Positions 12,004-21,651 are shown, counted from the stretch's first letter. The stretch: 64,000 bases of DNA from Pseudomonas sp. p1(2021b) (GCF_020151015.1 NZ_CP083746.1:1-64000), one strand, 5' to 3'. Numbers and translations are program-made. Notes: a model not told the origin generated them from the letters alone.

Positions 12004-13653
12004 ATGCCATCAGCCGATTCTGTCTTCGACTATGTGGTCGTCGGTGCCGGCCCCGCCGGTTGCCTGCTGGCCAATCGTTTGTCCGCCGACCCTTCCTGCC
12101 GCGTCCTGCTGCTCGAAGCGGGGGGCCGTGACAACTATCCCTGGATTCACATTCCTGTCGGTTACCTGCGCTGCATCGGCAACCCACGCACCGACTGGTG
12201 CTTCAACACCGAGGCGCAGCCAGGCCTGGGCGGGCGCAGCCTGGGTTATCCGCGGGGCAAGGTGCTGGGCGGCTGCTCGTCGATCAACGGCATGATCTAT
12301 ATGCGCGGCCAGGCCGCCGACTACGACCGTTGGGCCGAGCAAGGCAACGATGGCTGGGCGTGGAAGGACGTGCTGCCATTGTTCAAGGCCAGCGAGCGCC
12401 ATTTTGCCGGCGCCAGCGACAGCCATGGTGGCGAGGGGGAATGGCGGGTCGAGCAGCAACGCTACAGCTGGCCGATCCTGGATGCCTTCCGCGACGCCGC
12501 CGAGCAGAGCGGCATTGCCAAGGTGGCGGACTTCAACACCGGCGACAATGCCGGCTGTGGATATTTCCAGGTCAACCAGCGCAGCGGCGTGCGTTGGAAT
12601 GCTTCCAAGGCCTTCCTGCGGCCAGTGCAGGCGCGCTCCAACCTGACCGTGCTCACCGGCGTGCAGGTCGACCAGGTGATCCTGGACAACACCCGCGCCA
12701 AGGCCGTGAAGGCACACTGGCAAGGTGCCTGGCATGCGTTCAAGGCGCAGCGGGAGATCATTCTCTGCGCAGGCTCCGTGGGTTCGCCTGGCATCCTCCA
12801 GCGGTCCGGCATCGGCCCGCGCAAACTGCTCGAAGGCCTCGGAATCGGTGTGCGTCATGAGCTGCCCGGCGTGGGTGGCAACCTGCAGGACCACCTGCAA
12901 CTGCGGCTGATCTACCAGGTGCGCAACACCCGTACGCTTAACCAGATGGCCAATAGCCTGTGGGGCAAGATGGAAATGGGCCTGCGCTATCTCTATGACC
13001 GCAGTGGGCCACTGGCCATGGCACCGAGCCAGCTGGGCGCGTTCGTTCGCTCCGGCCCCGAACAGGCCACCGCCAACTTGCAGTACCACGTCCAGCCGTT
13101 GTCGCTGGAGCGTTTCGGTGAGCCGCTGCATCGCTTCCCTGCGTTCACTGCGTCGGTGTGCAACCTGCGCCCTGCCAGCCGTGGGCGTATCGATATCCGC
13201 TCGGCCGACATGCGCGCCGCGCCCCTGATCGACCCCAACTACCTGAGCGACCCCGAGGACCTGCGTGTGGCCGCCGATGCCATCCGTCTCACGCGGCGCA
13301 TCGTACAGGCCCCTGCCCTGGCGGCGTTCGACCCTCGTGAATACCTGCCAGGCCCTGCCCTGCAGACCGAGGCGCAATTGCACGAGGCCGCCGGCAGGAT
13401 CGGCACCACCATCTTCCACCCGGTCGGCACCTGCCGCATGGGCTCAGGCCCGCTGGACGTTGTGGATAACCAGCTGCGTGTCCATGGAATACCGGGCTTG
13501 CGCATAGCCGACGCCTCGATCATGCCGCAGATCGTCTCGGGCAATACCTGTTCACCCACACTGATGATCGCCGAGAAGGCGGCTCAACTGATCCGAAACG
13601 GGAGCCCCACACAGACCAACCTCAACGACCTGAACGCGATACCGACGCCCTGA
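12004..13653 (+). CDS. GMC-family FAD-dependent oxidoreductase (choline/alcohol dehydrogenase-like)
   Basis: This 549-residue GMC flavoprotein has the FAD-binding motif VVVGAGPAGCLLANRL at about residues 10-25, the GMC signature GKVLGGCSSINGMIYMRG near 86, and a C-terminal catalytic region with the active-site histidine in TTIFHPVGTCRMG near 474 and a second one or an asparagine in SGNTCSPTLMIAE near 516. Members oxidise primary alcohols, choline or similar substrates and reduce quinones or oxygen. The substrate cannot be read from the sequence. It is next to an MHS-type transporter and a divergent LysR gene, suggesting uptake and oxidation of one organic compound. Confidence 0.88.
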   Translation: MPSADSVFDYVVVGAGPAGCLLANRLSADPSCRVLLLEAGGRDNYPWIHIPVGYLRCIGNPRTDWCFNTEAQPGLGGRSLGYPRGKVLGGCSSINGMIYMRGQAADYDRWAEQGNDGWAWKDVLPLFKASERHFAGASDSHGGEGEWRVEQQRYSWPILDAFRDAAEQSGIAKVADFNTGDNAGCGYFQVNQRSGVRWNASKAFLRPVQARSNLTVLTGVQVDQVILDNTRAKAVKAHWQGAWHAFKAQREIILCAGSVGSPGILQRSGIGPRKLLEGLGIGVRHELPGVGGNLQDHLQLRLIYQVRNTRTLNQMANSLWGKMEMGLRYLYDRSGPLAMAPSQLGAFVRSGPEQATANLQYHVQPLSLERFGEPLHRFPAFTASVCNLRPASRGRIDIRSADMRAAPLIDPNYLSDPEDLRVAADAIRLTRRIVQAPALAAFDPREYLPGPALQTEAQLHEAAGRIGTTIFHPVGTCRMGSGPLDVVDNQLRVHGIPGLRIADASIMPQIVSGNTCSPTLMIAEKAAQLIRNGSPTQTNLNDLNAIPTP

Positions 13654-13672
13654 CCCGGGTGCGTGCAACACC

Positions 13673-13696
13673 GGCGGCTCGCGGTCAGAAGCCGCC
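13673..13696. other. Hairpin between the GMC gene and the transporter gene
   Basis: GGCGGCT and AGCCGCC form a perfect 7-bp stem with a 10-base loop, without a following T run. It may modulate mRNA stability or read-through between the two genes. Confidence 0.5.
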
Positions 13697-13749
13697 GACA
13701 GTGGAAAACAACAATAATCACTGTGGCCTGCGGGCCGAGGACAGCAACG

Positions 13750-15372
13750 ATGTCGGATTACATCCAAGAGCAAGGCACGGCAGCCAGCACGGTCAGCCGA
13801 CGTGAGGAACGCAAGATCATTTTCGCGTCATCCCTCGGGACGGTGTTCGAGTGGTATGACTTTTTTCTCTATGGCGCCCTGGCTGCGGTCATCAGCAAGC
13901 AGTTCTTCGCTGGAGTGAACGACACCACGGCGTTCATCTTCGCCTTGATGGCGTTCGCCGCAGGCTTCTTGGTGCGGCCGTTCGGTGCGCTGGTGTTCGG
14001 GCGCCTGGGTGACATGATCGGGCGCAAGTACACCTTCCTGGTGACTATCGTGCTGATGGGGCTTTCTACCTTCGCCGTTGGTTTGCTGCCGACCTACGCT
14101 AGCATCGGCATCGCCGCGCCGATCATCCTGGTACTGCTGCGCATGCTCCAAGGCCTGGCCCTGGGCGGCGAATACGGTGGCGCGGCGACCTATGTGGCCG
14201 AGCACGCCCCGCCCGGCAAGCGGGGTTTTCATACCGGTTTCATCCAGTCCACGGCCACCCTTGGCTTGCTGCTTTCGCTGGTGGTCGTGCTGGGCAGCCG
14301 CTATGTCAGTGGCGACCAGTTCGAAGCCTGGGGCTGGCGCTTGCCGTTCCTGCTGTCGATCGTCCTGCTGGCCATCTCCACCTGGATCCGCATGAGCATG
14401 GAGGAATCCCCGGCCTTCGTGAAAATGAAGGCCCAGGGTAAGGTCAGCAAGTCGCCGATTCGCGAGTCCTTCACCTCCTGGCCCAACCTCAAGGTGGTGC
14501 TCACAGCCCTGTTCAGCATCAACGCCGGCCAGGCCGTGACCTTCTATACCGCACAGTTCTACGTGCTGTTCTTCCTGACCCAGATGCTCAAGATGGACCC
14601 GGCCCAGGCGAATACGCTGTTGATCATCAGCGTGGTGATCGGCGCGCCGTTCTTCGTGTTCTTCGGCTGGTTGTCCGACCGGGTGGGCCGCAAGCCGATC
14701 CTGATGATCGGCCTGCTGCTGGCCACCGTACTGTATTTCCCGATGTTCAAGGCCCTGAGCCATTACGCCAACCCGCAGATCGCTGCGGCCAGCCAGCAGG
14801 CTCCGATCGTCGTGACAGCTGACCCGCAGGGCTGCACCTTCCAGTTCGACCCGGTCGGCAAGGCACGCTTCGACAGCCCCTGCGACAAGGTCAAGACGTT
14901 CCTGGTCAAGCAGGGCCTGCCCTACAGCTCGGTGGATGCCCCTGCGGGCGACCCGGTGGTGGTGAGTATCGGCGAGCAGCACATCGATGGTTTCGACGAA
15001 GCGGCCATGCGCATGGCCATCGAAGAAGCGGGATACCCGGCCAAGGCGGACCCGGCGAGCGTCAACCAAGTGATGGTGGTGGTGCTGATCGTCGCCATGA
15101 TCCTTATCGCCACGATGACCTACGGGCCGTTGGCGGCGGTGATGGTCGAGCTGTTCCCGACCCGCATCCGCTACACCTCCATGTCGCTGCCGTATCACAT
15201 CGGCAATGGCTGGTTCGGCGGCTTCCTGCCTACCGTGTCGTTCGCACTGGTGGTATATACCGGGGATATCTTCTATGGGCTGTGGTATCCGGTGTTGATC
15301 ACCGGAGTGAGCCTGGTGGTGGGGATCTTCTGCCTGAAGGAGACCAAGGATGTGGATATCGACAAGATCTAG
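13750..15372 (+). CDS. MHS-type major facilitator transporter with a large periplasmic insertion
   Basis: This 540-residue transporter of the metabolite:H+ symporter type carries the MFS signatures GRLGDMIGRK after helix 2 and GWLSDRVGRKP after helix 8, and the conserved LQGLALGGEYGGAATY of helix 4. Between helices 9 and 10 there is a soluble stretch of about 100 residues (about 338-438) on the periplasmic side, with two cysteines (362 and 378) that could form a disulfide. Most MHS proteins have only a short loop there. The ATG at 13750 was chosen because the longer frame starts in non-coding sequence. It lies 96 bp after the GMC gene on the same strand. Confidence 0.85.
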   Translation: MSDYIQEQGTAASTVSRREERKIIFASSLGTVFEWYDFFLYGALAAVISKQFFAGVNDTTAFIFALMAFAAGFLVRPFGALVFGRLGDMIGRKYTFLVTIVLMGLSTFAVGLLPTYASIGIAAPIILVLLRMLQGLALGGEYGGAATYVAEHAPPGKRGFHTGFIQSTATLGLLLSLVVVLGSRYVSGDQFEAWGWRLPFLLSIVLLAISTWIRMSMEESPAFVKMKAQGKVSKSPIRESFTSWPNLKVVLTALFSINAGQAVTFYTAQFYVLFFLTQMLKMDPAQANTLLIISVVIGAPFFVFFGWLSDRVGRKPILMIGLLLATVLYFPMFKALSHYANPQIAAASQQAPIVVTADPQGCTFQFDPVGKARFDSPCDKVKTFLVKQGLPYSSVDAPAGDPVVVSIGEQHIDGFDEAAMRMAIEEAGYPAKADPASVNQVMVVVLIVAMILIATMTYGPLAAVMVELFPTRIRYTSMSLPYHIGNGWFGGFLPTVSFALVVYTGDIFYGLWYPVLITGVSLVVGIFCLKETKDVDIDKI

Positions 15373-15431
15373 CCCTTGCCATGCCGCCGCGATGGCAGGG
15401 CTGGCCTAATCGCGGGACAAGCCCGCTCCCC
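15371..15431. repeat. Hairpin plus single REP element after the transporter gene
   Basis: A strong hairpin (15371-15401; arms AGCCCTTGCCAT and ATGGCAGGGCT with one bulge) overlaps the transporter stop codon and is followed by one REP copy of the second type, with core ATCGCGGGACAAGCCCGCTCC (15409-15429). Confidence 0.75.
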
Positions 15432-15447
15432 ACTCAAAGCTTCAAGC

Positions 15448-15475
15448 AAAAACCGGCGTAAAAGCCGGTTTTTTT
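15448..15475. terminator. Bidirectional intrinsic terminator
   Basis: Arms AAAAACCGGC and GCCGGTTTTT enclose a GTAAAA loop and are followed by further T residues. The A run on the other side makes it usable from both directions, fitting its place between the convergent transporter and plsC genes. Confidence 0.88.
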
Positions 15476-15490
15476 ATGCTGCGAAAAAAC

Positions 15491-15599
15491 TTATGCACGA
15501 TTTTCAGAAAAAGGTCATACAAAGAAATAAACAGCCAAATCAATCACTTAGCTAACATTTCAACGTATTGATCCAAAACTTGCTCACAAGTTATCCACA
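15491..15599. other. AT-rich convergent spacer with DnaA boxes
   Basis: This stretch is markedly AT-rich for the window. It carries an exact DnaA box TTATCCACA at 15591-15599 and a near match TTATGCACG at 15491-15499, exactly 100 bp apart. As a spacer between two converging genes it needs no promoter, so the composition is unexplained. Confidence 0.55.
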
Positions 15600-15604
15600 G
15601 ATCG

Positions 15605-16375
15605 TCAGGCGCTCTGCTGCGCAGGATTCTCCGTCACCGGCGGCAACGAGCCCATGGCCCGCTGGGTCGCTTCGTTCCAGGCCTGGGCGCGGTCGTTGAG
15701 CTCGGCGATGGCCCGTGGGCCGGTACCGACCGGGTACATCGGCTCGCCGATCACCACCTCGATGGTGCCTGGACGCTTGCCCCAGCCTTCCCGTGGCCAG
15801 AACTTGCCGGCGTTATGGGCGATCGGCAATACCGGCAAGCCCGCGTTCACCGCCAGTGCGGTGCCGCCGCGAGAGAACTTGCCGACCTGGCCATGGGGTA
15901 CGCGGGTGCCTTCCGGGAAGATCAGCACCCACACACCCTGCTTGAGCAGCTCGTCGCCCTTGCTGGCGACTTGGCGCAGGGCTTCCTTGGGGTTCTTCCG
16001 GTCGATGGCGATGGGCCGCAGCATGGCCATGGCCCAACCGAAGAACGGCACGTAGAGCAGCTCGCGCTTGAGCACCTGGCTCAATGGCGAGAAGTAGGCC
16101 GACAGGAAGAACGTTTCCCATGTGCTCTGATGGTTCGACAGGATCACGCAGGGTTCCTTGGGTACGTTCTCGGCCCCGGTGACCTTGTAACGAATCCCCA
16201 GAATCACTCGTGCCAGGAACACGGCACAGCGGCACCAGTACACATTGATGAACCGGTAGCGCTTATGGAACGGCAGGAACGGTGCGACGAAGAAGCTCAG
16301 CGAGCACCACAGCAGCGAACTGGTGCCCAACAGCAGGTAAAAAAGAAAGATTCTGATCGCCTGCAGGATCGACAT
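15605..16375 (-). CDS. plsC: 1-acyl-sn-glycerol-3-phosphate acyltransferase (PlsC family)
   Basis: This 256-residue membrane acyltransferase adds the second acyl chain to lysophosphatidic acid in phospholipid synthesis. It has an N-terminal membrane segment (about residues 5-35), acyltransferase block I NHQSTWE near residue 81 and block III FPEGTR near residue 154. Pseudomonas genomes have several PlsC-like proteins, so the exact acceptor is less certain than the family. It is the last gene of the minus-strand run glyQ-glyS-gmhB-plsC, 64 bp after gmhB. Confidence 0.86.
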   Translation of the reverse strand: MSILQAIRIFLFYLLLGTSSLLWCSLSFFVAPFLPFHKRYRFINVYWCRCAVFLARVILGIRYKVTGAENVPKEPCVILSNHQSTWETFFLSAYFSPLSQVLKRELLYVPFFGWAMAMLRPIAIDRKNPKEALRQVASKGDELLKQGVWVLIFPEGTRVPHGQVGKFSRGGTALAVNAGLPVLPIAHNAGKFWPREGWGKRPGTIEVVIGEPMYPVGTGPRAIAELNDRAQAWNEATQRAMGSLPPVTENPAQQSA

Positions 16376-16439
16376 AGTGGCATGTACCGTTGCGGGGCGT
16401 GCCCGCCTAAGGAAAAGTGCGCCACGGTGGGCGCACTGC

Positions 16440-16967
16440 TTAAATTAGTGCTCTGGCGATGGCTGCCAGATCGTCGAAAATCAAAGTGCCTTGAGGAACG
16501 CCTTTCTCCAGCGTCCGCTCACCTTTGCCGGTCTTCACCAGCACAGGTTGTGCATCGACGGCCAGGGCGGCTTCCAGGTCACCTTTACTATCGCCGACAA
16601 ACCACACGCCGGCCAGGGCCACCTGGTAATGTTCGGCGATCGCCCGCAGCATGCCAGGCTTGGGCTTGCGGCAATCGCAACCGTCGTCCGGCCCGTGCGG
16701 GCAATGCACGATGTAACCCACCTCGCCGCCCTGCTCGGCCACCAGCGCGCGCAGGCGCGCGTGCATGGCCTCGAGGGTTGCCAGCGGGTAGTAGCCGCGG
16801 GCAATGCCGGACTGGTTGGTGGCCACGGCCACCGTCCAGCCCGCCTTGCTCAACTGCGCGATGGCCTCGATCGAGCCGGGAATGGGCACCCACTCCTCCA
16901 GCGACTTGATATAGGCGTCCGAGTCGTAGTTGATCACGCCGTCCCGATCAAGAATCAGCAGTTTCAA
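16440..16967 (-). CDS. gmhB: D-glycero-beta-D-manno-heptose 1,7-bisphosphate 7-phosphatase
   Basis: This is a HAD-superfamily phosphatase (175 residues) in the ADP-heptose pathway for lipopolysaccharide core. The nucleophile motif DRDGVIN is at residues 7-13, and the family's zinc-binding loop is seen as CPHGPDDGCDCRKPKPG near residues 90-106, with FVGDSKGD near 128 as the last HAD motif. It starts 3 bp after glyS. The length matches the single-domain GmhB family. Confidence 0.92.
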   Translation of the reverse strand: MKLLILDRDGVINYDSDAYIKSLEEWVPIPGSIEAIAQLSKAGWTVAVATNQSGIARGYYPLATLEAMHARLRALVAEQGGEVGYIVHCPHGPDDGCDCRKPKPGMLRAIAEHYQVALAGVWFVGDSKGDLEAALAVDAQPVLVKTGKGERTLEKGVPQGTLIFDDLAAIARALI

Positions 16968-16970
16968 GGC

Positions 16971-19025
16971 TTACCCCAGCAGCGAGATGTCGGCCACGCC
17001 CAGGAACAGGCCGCGCAGGCGGCTGAGCAGGGCATAACGGTTGGCGCGTACCTTGGCATCCTCGGCGTTGACCATCACCGCCTCGAAGAAGGCGTCGACC
17101 GGGTCACGCAGGGCAGCCAGGCGGGCCAGCGACTCGCTGTACTGGCGTGCGGCGGCCATCGGCTGCACGGCCTGGTCGGCCTGCTGGATGGCCGAATACA
17201 GCGAGAACTCGTTGGCGTTGTCGAAGTACTTCGGCTCGACCTGCTCGGCGATCGCGCCTTCGGCCTTGCTCAGCAGGTTCGACACGCGCTTGTTCACCGC
17301 CGCCAGGGCCTCGGCTTCCGGCAGCTTGCGGAAGGCCTGCACGGCCTGTACGCGCTGGTCGAAGTCCAGGGCCGAGCCCGGTTTCAGGGCACGTACCGAC
17401 AGGTAGGTGGCGACGTCGATGCCTTCATCCTCGTAGCGCGCGCGCAGGCGGTCGAAGACGAACTCCAGTACTTGCTCGGACAGGCCCGCGGCCTTGACCT
17501 TGCTGCCGTACTGCTTGACCGCGAACTCGACCGCAGTGGTCAGGTCCAGGTCCAGCTGCTTCTCGATCAGGATGCGCAGCACGCCCAGGGCGGCGCGACG
17601 CAGCGCGTACGGGTCCTTGCTGCCGGTGGGCAGCATGCCGATGCCGAAGATGCCGACCAGGGTATCGAGCTTGTCGGCGATGGCCACGGCAGCACCGGTC
17701 AGGGTCTGCGGCAGCTCGGCACCCGCACCGCGCGGCATGTACTGCTCGTTCAACGCCAGGGCGACGTCTTCGGGCTCGCCATCGTTGAGGGCGTAGTAGT
17801 AGCCGGCCACACCCTGCATCTCAGGGAACTCGCCAACCATCTCGGTGGCCAGGTCGCACTTGGACAGCAGGCCGGCACGGCCGGCGCGCTGGGCGTCGCC
17901 GCCGATCAGCGGGGCGATGAACGCGGCCAGCTTGGAAACGCGCTCGGCCTTGTCATAGACGGTACCCAGCTGGGCCTGGAACACGACGTTCTTCAGGCGC
18001 TCGTTGAAGGTTTCCAGCGGTTGCTTCTTGTCTTGCTTGAAGAAGAACTCGGCGTCGGTCAGGCGTGGGCGCACGACCTTCTCGTTACCCTGCACGATCT
18101 GCTTCGGGTCGCGGCTCTCGACGTTGGCCACGGTAATGAAGCGCGGCAGCAGCTTGCCTTCGCTGTCCAGCAGGCAGAAGTATTTCTGGTTGTCCTGCAT
18201 GGTGGTGATCAGGGCTTCCTGCGGTACTTCCAGGAAACGCTCCTCGAACGAGCACACCAGCGGCACCGGCCATTCGACCAGGGCAGTCACTTCATCCAGC
18301 AGTGCAGGCGGCACGATGGCCGTGCCTTCCTGTTGCATGGCCAGTTCTGCGGTGCGCTTGGCGATCAGCTCGCGACGCTCGGCGAAGTCAGCCAGCACGT
18401 AGGCCTTGCGCAGGTCTTCGACGTAGTTGGCCGGGGTGCTGATGAGCACGTTTTCCGGGTGGTGGAAACGGTGGCCGCGGGATTCGCGACCGGCCTGCTG
18501 GGCCAGGATAGTACAGTCGACGACCTGGTCGCCGAGCAGCATCACCAGCCACTGGGTCGGGCGCACGAACTCTTCACGGCTGGCGCCCCAGTGCATGCGC
18601 TTGGGGATCGGCAGGTCGTTGAGCGAGTCCTCGACGATGGTCGGCAGCAGGCTCGTGGTGGCCTTGCCCGGGATGTGCTGGGAGAAGCGCAGCTTGGCGC
18701 CGCTCTGGTCGATCTCGGCCAGATCCACGCCGCATTTCTTGGCGAAGCCCAGGGCGGCCTGGGTCGGGTTGCCTTCGGCGTCGAAGGCGGCCTGGCGGGG
18801 CGGGCCGTCGATGTTGATGCTGCGGTCAGGCTGTTGCACGTCCAGCTGGCGGATCAGCACGGCCAGGCGGCGGGGAGCGGCATACACCTGCTTGCCGGTG
18901 TAGTTCAGGCCAGCGGCCTGCAGGCCTTTCTCGATGCCGGCCAGGAAGGCGTCGCCGAGGCTGGCGAGGGCCTTGGGTGGCAGCTCTTCGGTGCCCAGTT
19001 CAACCAGGAAATCTTGAGCACTCAT
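16971..19025 (-). CDS. glyS: Glycyl-tRNA synthetase beta subunit
   Basis: This is the large subunit of the bacterial alpha2-beta2 glycyl-tRNA synthetase, 684 residues, beginning [20 protein letters not shown], the usual N-terminus. The beta subunit carries the HD-like and anticodon-binding domains that handle tRNA(Gly). Its ATG overlaps the glyQ stop as ATGA, so the two subunits are translationally coupled. Confidence 0.98.
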   Translation of the reverse strand: MSAQDFLVELGTEELPPKALASLGDAFLAGIEKGLQAAGLNYTGKQVYAAPRRLAVLIRQLDVQQPDRSINIDGPPRQAAFDAEGNPTQAALGFAKKCGVDLAEIDQSGAKLRFSQHIPGKATTSLLPTIVEDSLNDLPIPKRMHWGASREEFVRPTQWLVMLLGDQVVDCTILAQQAGRESRGHRFHHPENVLISTPANYVEDLRKAYVLADFAERRELIAKRTAELAMQQEGTAIVPPALLDEVTALVEWPVPLVCSFEERFLEVPQEALITTMQDNQKYFCLLDSEGKLLPRFITVANVESRDPKQIVQGNEKVVRPRLTDAEFFFKQDKKQPLETFNERLKNVVFQAQLGTVYDKAERVSKLAAFIAPLIGGDAQRAGRAGLLSKCDLATEMVGEFPEMQGVAGYYYALNDGEPEDVALALNEQYMPRGAGAELPQTLTGAAVAIADKLDTLVGIFGIGMLPTGSKDPYALRRAALGVLRILIEKQLDLDLTTAVEFAVKQYGSKVKAAGLSEQVLEFVFDRLRARYEDEGIDVATYLSVRALKPGSALDFDQRVQAVQAFRKLPEAEALAAVNKRVSNLLSKAEGAIAEQVEPKYFDNANEFSLYSAIQQADQAVQPMAAARQYSESLARLAALRDPVDAFFEAVMVNAEDAKVRANRYALLSRLRGLFLGVADISLLG

Positions 19026-19969
19026 TGTGCAGCCTCCAGCTTAGCCAACACTTCGTCACGCAGTTCAGGGGTCGCCATCGGGAAGCCCAGGCGTGCGCGG
19101 GCTTGCAGGTAGCTTTGCGCCACGTCCCGGGCCAGGGTACGCACGCGCAGGATGTAGCGCTGACGCTCGGTCACCGAGATGGCGCGGCGGGCGTCGAGCA
19201 GGTTGAAGGTGTGGGATGCCTTCAGGACCATTTCGTAGGTCGGCAGCGGCAGCTCCAGCTTGATCAGGCGGTTGGCTTCGCTTTCGTAGAAATCGAACAG
19301 TTCGAACAGCTTCTCGACGTTGGCGTGTTCGAAGTTGTAGGTCGACTGTTCCACTTCGTTCTGGTGGAACACATCGCCATAGGTGACCTTGCCGAACGGG
19401 CCGTCGGCCCAGACCAGGTCATAGACCGAGTCCACGCCCTGAATGTACATGGCCAGGCGCTCGAGGCCATAGGTGATTTCGCCGGTGACCGGGAAGCACT
19501 CGATGCCGCCGACCTGCTGGAAGTAGGTGAACTGGGTCACTTCCATGCCATTGAGCCAGATTTCCCAACCCAGGCCCCAGGCGCCGAGGGTCGGCGATTC
19601 CCAGTTGTCTTCGACGAAGCGGATGTCATGGACCAGCGGGTCCAGGCCGATCGCCTTCAGCGAGCCGAGGTACAGCTCCTGGAAGTTGGCCGGGTTCGGC
19701 TTGAGCACCACCTGGAACTGGTAGTAGTGCTGCAGGCGGTTGGGGTTTTCGCCATACCGCCCGTCGGTTGGGCGACGGCTGGGCTGCACATAGGCGGCGT
19801 TCCAGGTTTCCGGGCCGACGGCACGCAGGAAAGTGGCGGTGTGGAAAGTGCCGGCGCCTACTTCCATATCGTAGGGCTGAAGCACCACACAACCTTGCTC
19901 GGCCCAGTACTGCTGCAGGGCGAGGATCAGGTCTTGGAAGGTACGCACGGCTGGCGTAGGCTGGCTCAC
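19022..19969 (-). CDS. glyQ: Glycyl-tRNA synthetase alpha subunit
   Basis: This is the catalytic subunit of glycyl-tRNA synthetase; the protein reads [21 protein letters not shown] and retains the class II core, including the [21 protein letters not shown] segment. Two GTG codons compete for the start: 19978 and 19969. The second is chosen because AGGTGA lies 6 bases before it and overlaps the first GTG, and it gives the usual 315 residues. The divergent tag gene begins 87 bp away. Confidence 0.97.
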   Translation of the reverse strand: MSQPTPAVRTFQDLILALQQYWAEQGCVVLQPYDMEVGAGTFHTATFLRAVGPETWNAAYVQPSRRPTDGRYGENPNRLQHYYQFQVVLKPNPANFQELYLGSLKAIGLDPLVHDIRFVEDNWESPTLGAWGLGWEIWLNGMEVTQFTYFQQVGGIECFPVTGEITYGLERLAMYIQGVDSVYDLVWADGPFGKVTYGDVFHQNEVEQSTYNFEHANVEKLFELFDFYESEANRLIKLELPLPTYEMVLKASHTFNLLDARRAISVTERQRYILRVRTLARDVAQSYLQARARLGFPMATPELRDEVLAKLEAAQ

Positions 19970-20056
19970 GAAATTCACCTGTATCTGGGGATGCGGATGT
20001 AAAGAGCGGGAGTATAACCTGATTCGCCTCGCCCTCTACTCATGGAATGGAGCCTT

Positions 20057-20608
20057 ATGCCACGCTGCTTCTGGTGTACCGACGATCCGTTGTACCAGGC
20101 CTATCACGACCAGGAGTGGGGAACGCCGCAGCGCGACCCGGCGTTGCTCTTCGAGATGCTTTTGCTCGAAGGGTTCCAGGCCGGGCTCTCGTGGATCACC
20201 GTATTGAAGAAGCGCGAGCGGTACCGCCAGGTATTGCACGGCTTCGATCCGGTGCAGCTGGCGCGAATGAGCGACGAACGGATCGAGGAGCTGATGCTCG
20301 ATGCCGGCATCATCCGCAACCGCCTCAAGCTCAAGGCCGCCCGGCGCAATGCCCAGGCCTGGCTGGCTGTGGATAACCCCAGCCAATGGCTGTGGTCATT
20401 CGTGGGCGGTGAGCCGAAGGTCAACCATTTCACCAGCCGCAGCGAAGTGCCGGCGGTCACCGACGAGGCCAAGGCCATGAGCAAGGCCTTGCAGAAGGCC
20501 GGCTTCACCTTCGTGGGCCCAACCATCTGCTACGCCTTCATGCAGGCCACCGGCATGGTCATGGACCACACCACCGACTGCGATCGCTACGCCGCGCTGG
20601 TGCGCTGA
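20057..20608 (+). CDS. tag: 3-methyladenine DNA glycosylase I
   Basis: Tag removes 3-methyladenine from alkylated DNA as the first step of base excision repair. The 183-residue protein starts MPRCFWC at the ATG at 20057 (GGAG upstream); the in-frame ATG at 20042 would add five unusual residues. The zinc-snap ligands of the family are present: C4, H17, H171 and C175 (MDHTTDC). It diverges from glyQ and is followed after 41 bp by a lipid A acyltransferase gene. Confidence 0.96.
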   Translation: MPRCFWCTDDPLYQAYHDQEWGTPQRDPALLFEMLLLEGFQAGLSWITVLKKRERYRQVLHGFDPVQLARMSDERIEELMLDAGIIRNRLKLKAARRNAQAWLAVDNPSQWLWSFVGGEPKVNHFTSRSEVPAVTDEAKAMSKALQKAGFTFVGPTICYAFMQATGMVMDHTTDCDRYAALVR

Positions 20609-20649
20609 AGCGTTACAATGCCCGCCTTGCAGAAATAAGGAATCGGCCT

Positions 20650-21537
20650 GTGGAAAAATTCAAGGGCGCCCTGATGGTCGGGGTGCTGCGACTGTTCGCC
20701 AAGCTGCCCTGGGGTGCTGTGCAGCGCGTCGGCGCGGGGATCGGCTGGCTCATGTGGAAAGTCCCCAACGGTTCGCGCAACGTGGTGCGTATCAACCTGG
20801 CCAAGTGCTTCCCGGAGATGGACGCTGCCGAGCGTGAAAAGCTCGTGGGCCGTGCGCTGATGGATATCGGCAAGTCCTTCGTGGAAAGCGCCTGCGCCTG
20901 GATCTGGCCGCCGCAGCGTTCGCTGGATCTGGTCAAGGAAGTGCATGGCCTGGAGGTGCTGGAACAGGCCCTGGCCTCGGGCAAGGGCGTGGTGGGGATC
21001 ACCAGCCACCTGGGTAACTGGGAAGTGCTGAACCACTTCTATTGCAGCCAATGCAAACCGATCATCTTCTACCGCCCGCCCAAGCTCAAGGCGGTGGATG
21101 ACCTGCTGCGCGAGCAGCGGGTGCAGATGGGTAACCGCGTGGCGCCTTCGACCAAGGAAGGCATCCTCAGCGTGATCAAGGAAGTGCGCCGTGGCGGCCA
21201 GGTGGGTATTCCGGCCGACCCGGAGCCGGCCGAGTCGGCGGGCGTATTCGTGCCATTCCTGGGCACCCAGGCGCTGACCAGCAAGTTCGTGCCGAACATG
21301 CTTGCCGGCGGCAAGGCTGTCGGCGTGTTCCTGCATGCCCTGCGCCTGCCGGATGGGTCGGGGTTCAAGGTGTTCCTGGAGGCGGCGCCCGAGGAAATGT
21401 ACAGCGAGGACGTGACTGTGGCGGCGGCGGCCATGAGCAAGGTGGTCGAGCGTTACGTGCGCGAGTACCCGAGCCAGTACATGTGGAGCATGAAGCGCTT
21501 CAAGAAGCGTCCGGCGGGCGAGGCGCGTTGGTATTGA
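20650..21537 (+). CDS. Lipid A biosynthesis lauroyl acyltransferase (LpxL/HtrB family)
   Basis: This membrane enzyme of 295 residues transfers a secondary acyl chain to lipid A. The catalytic HX4E-type motif is seen as SHLGNWE near residue 119, with FYRPPKLKAVDDLL following and a G-rich PADPEP block near 195. It starts at GTG (20650) with AAGGAAT upstream. P. putida genomes carry more than one LpxL-like gene, so the acyl specificity is not assigned. It ends just before an inverted REP pair. Confidence 0.88.
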   Translation: MEKFKGALMVGVLRLFAKLPWGAVQRVGAGIGWLMWKVPNGSRNVVRINLAKCFPEMDAAEREKLVGRALMDIGKSFVESACAWIWPPQRSLDLVKEVHGLEVLEQALASGKGVVGITSHLGNWEVLNHFYCSQCKPIIFYRPPKLKAVDDLLREQRVQMGNRVAPSTKEGILSVIKEVRRGGQVGIPADPEPAESAGVFVPFLGTQALTSKFVPNMLAGGKAVGVFLHALRLPDGSGFKVFLEAAPEEMYSEDVTVAAAAMSKVVERYVREYPSQYMWSMKRFKKRPAGEARWY

Positions 21538-21543
21538 GCATTT

Positions 21544-21644
21544 GGGGGCGCTGTGCGCCCCTTTCGCGGCACAAGGCCGCTCCTACCGGGGCCCGCGGTT
21601 TCCTGTAGCGGCCTTGTGCCGCGAAAGGGCTGCAACGCAGCCCC
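21544..21644. repeat. Inverted pair of REP elements
   Basis: Copies at 21544-21590 and 21603-21644 are inverted relative to each other around the core GCGGCACAAGGCCGCTCCTAC and share the flanking GGGGC...GCCCCTTTCGCGG block. The pair lies between converging genes. Confidence 0.9.
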
Positions 21645-21651
21645 GGCAATC

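Noticed and set aside
16491..19112. Open frame of 873 codons on the plus strand opposite gmhB and glyS
   Set aside because: It is antisense to two certain genes. Long antisense frames arise in GC-rich coding DNA, and the translation is low-complexity (His, Gln, Arg, Gly rich) with no motif.
21547..21644. REP pairs read as intrinsic terminators
   Set aside because: The stems are strong, but the sequence recurs at many loci and lacks T runs, so REP is the better description.
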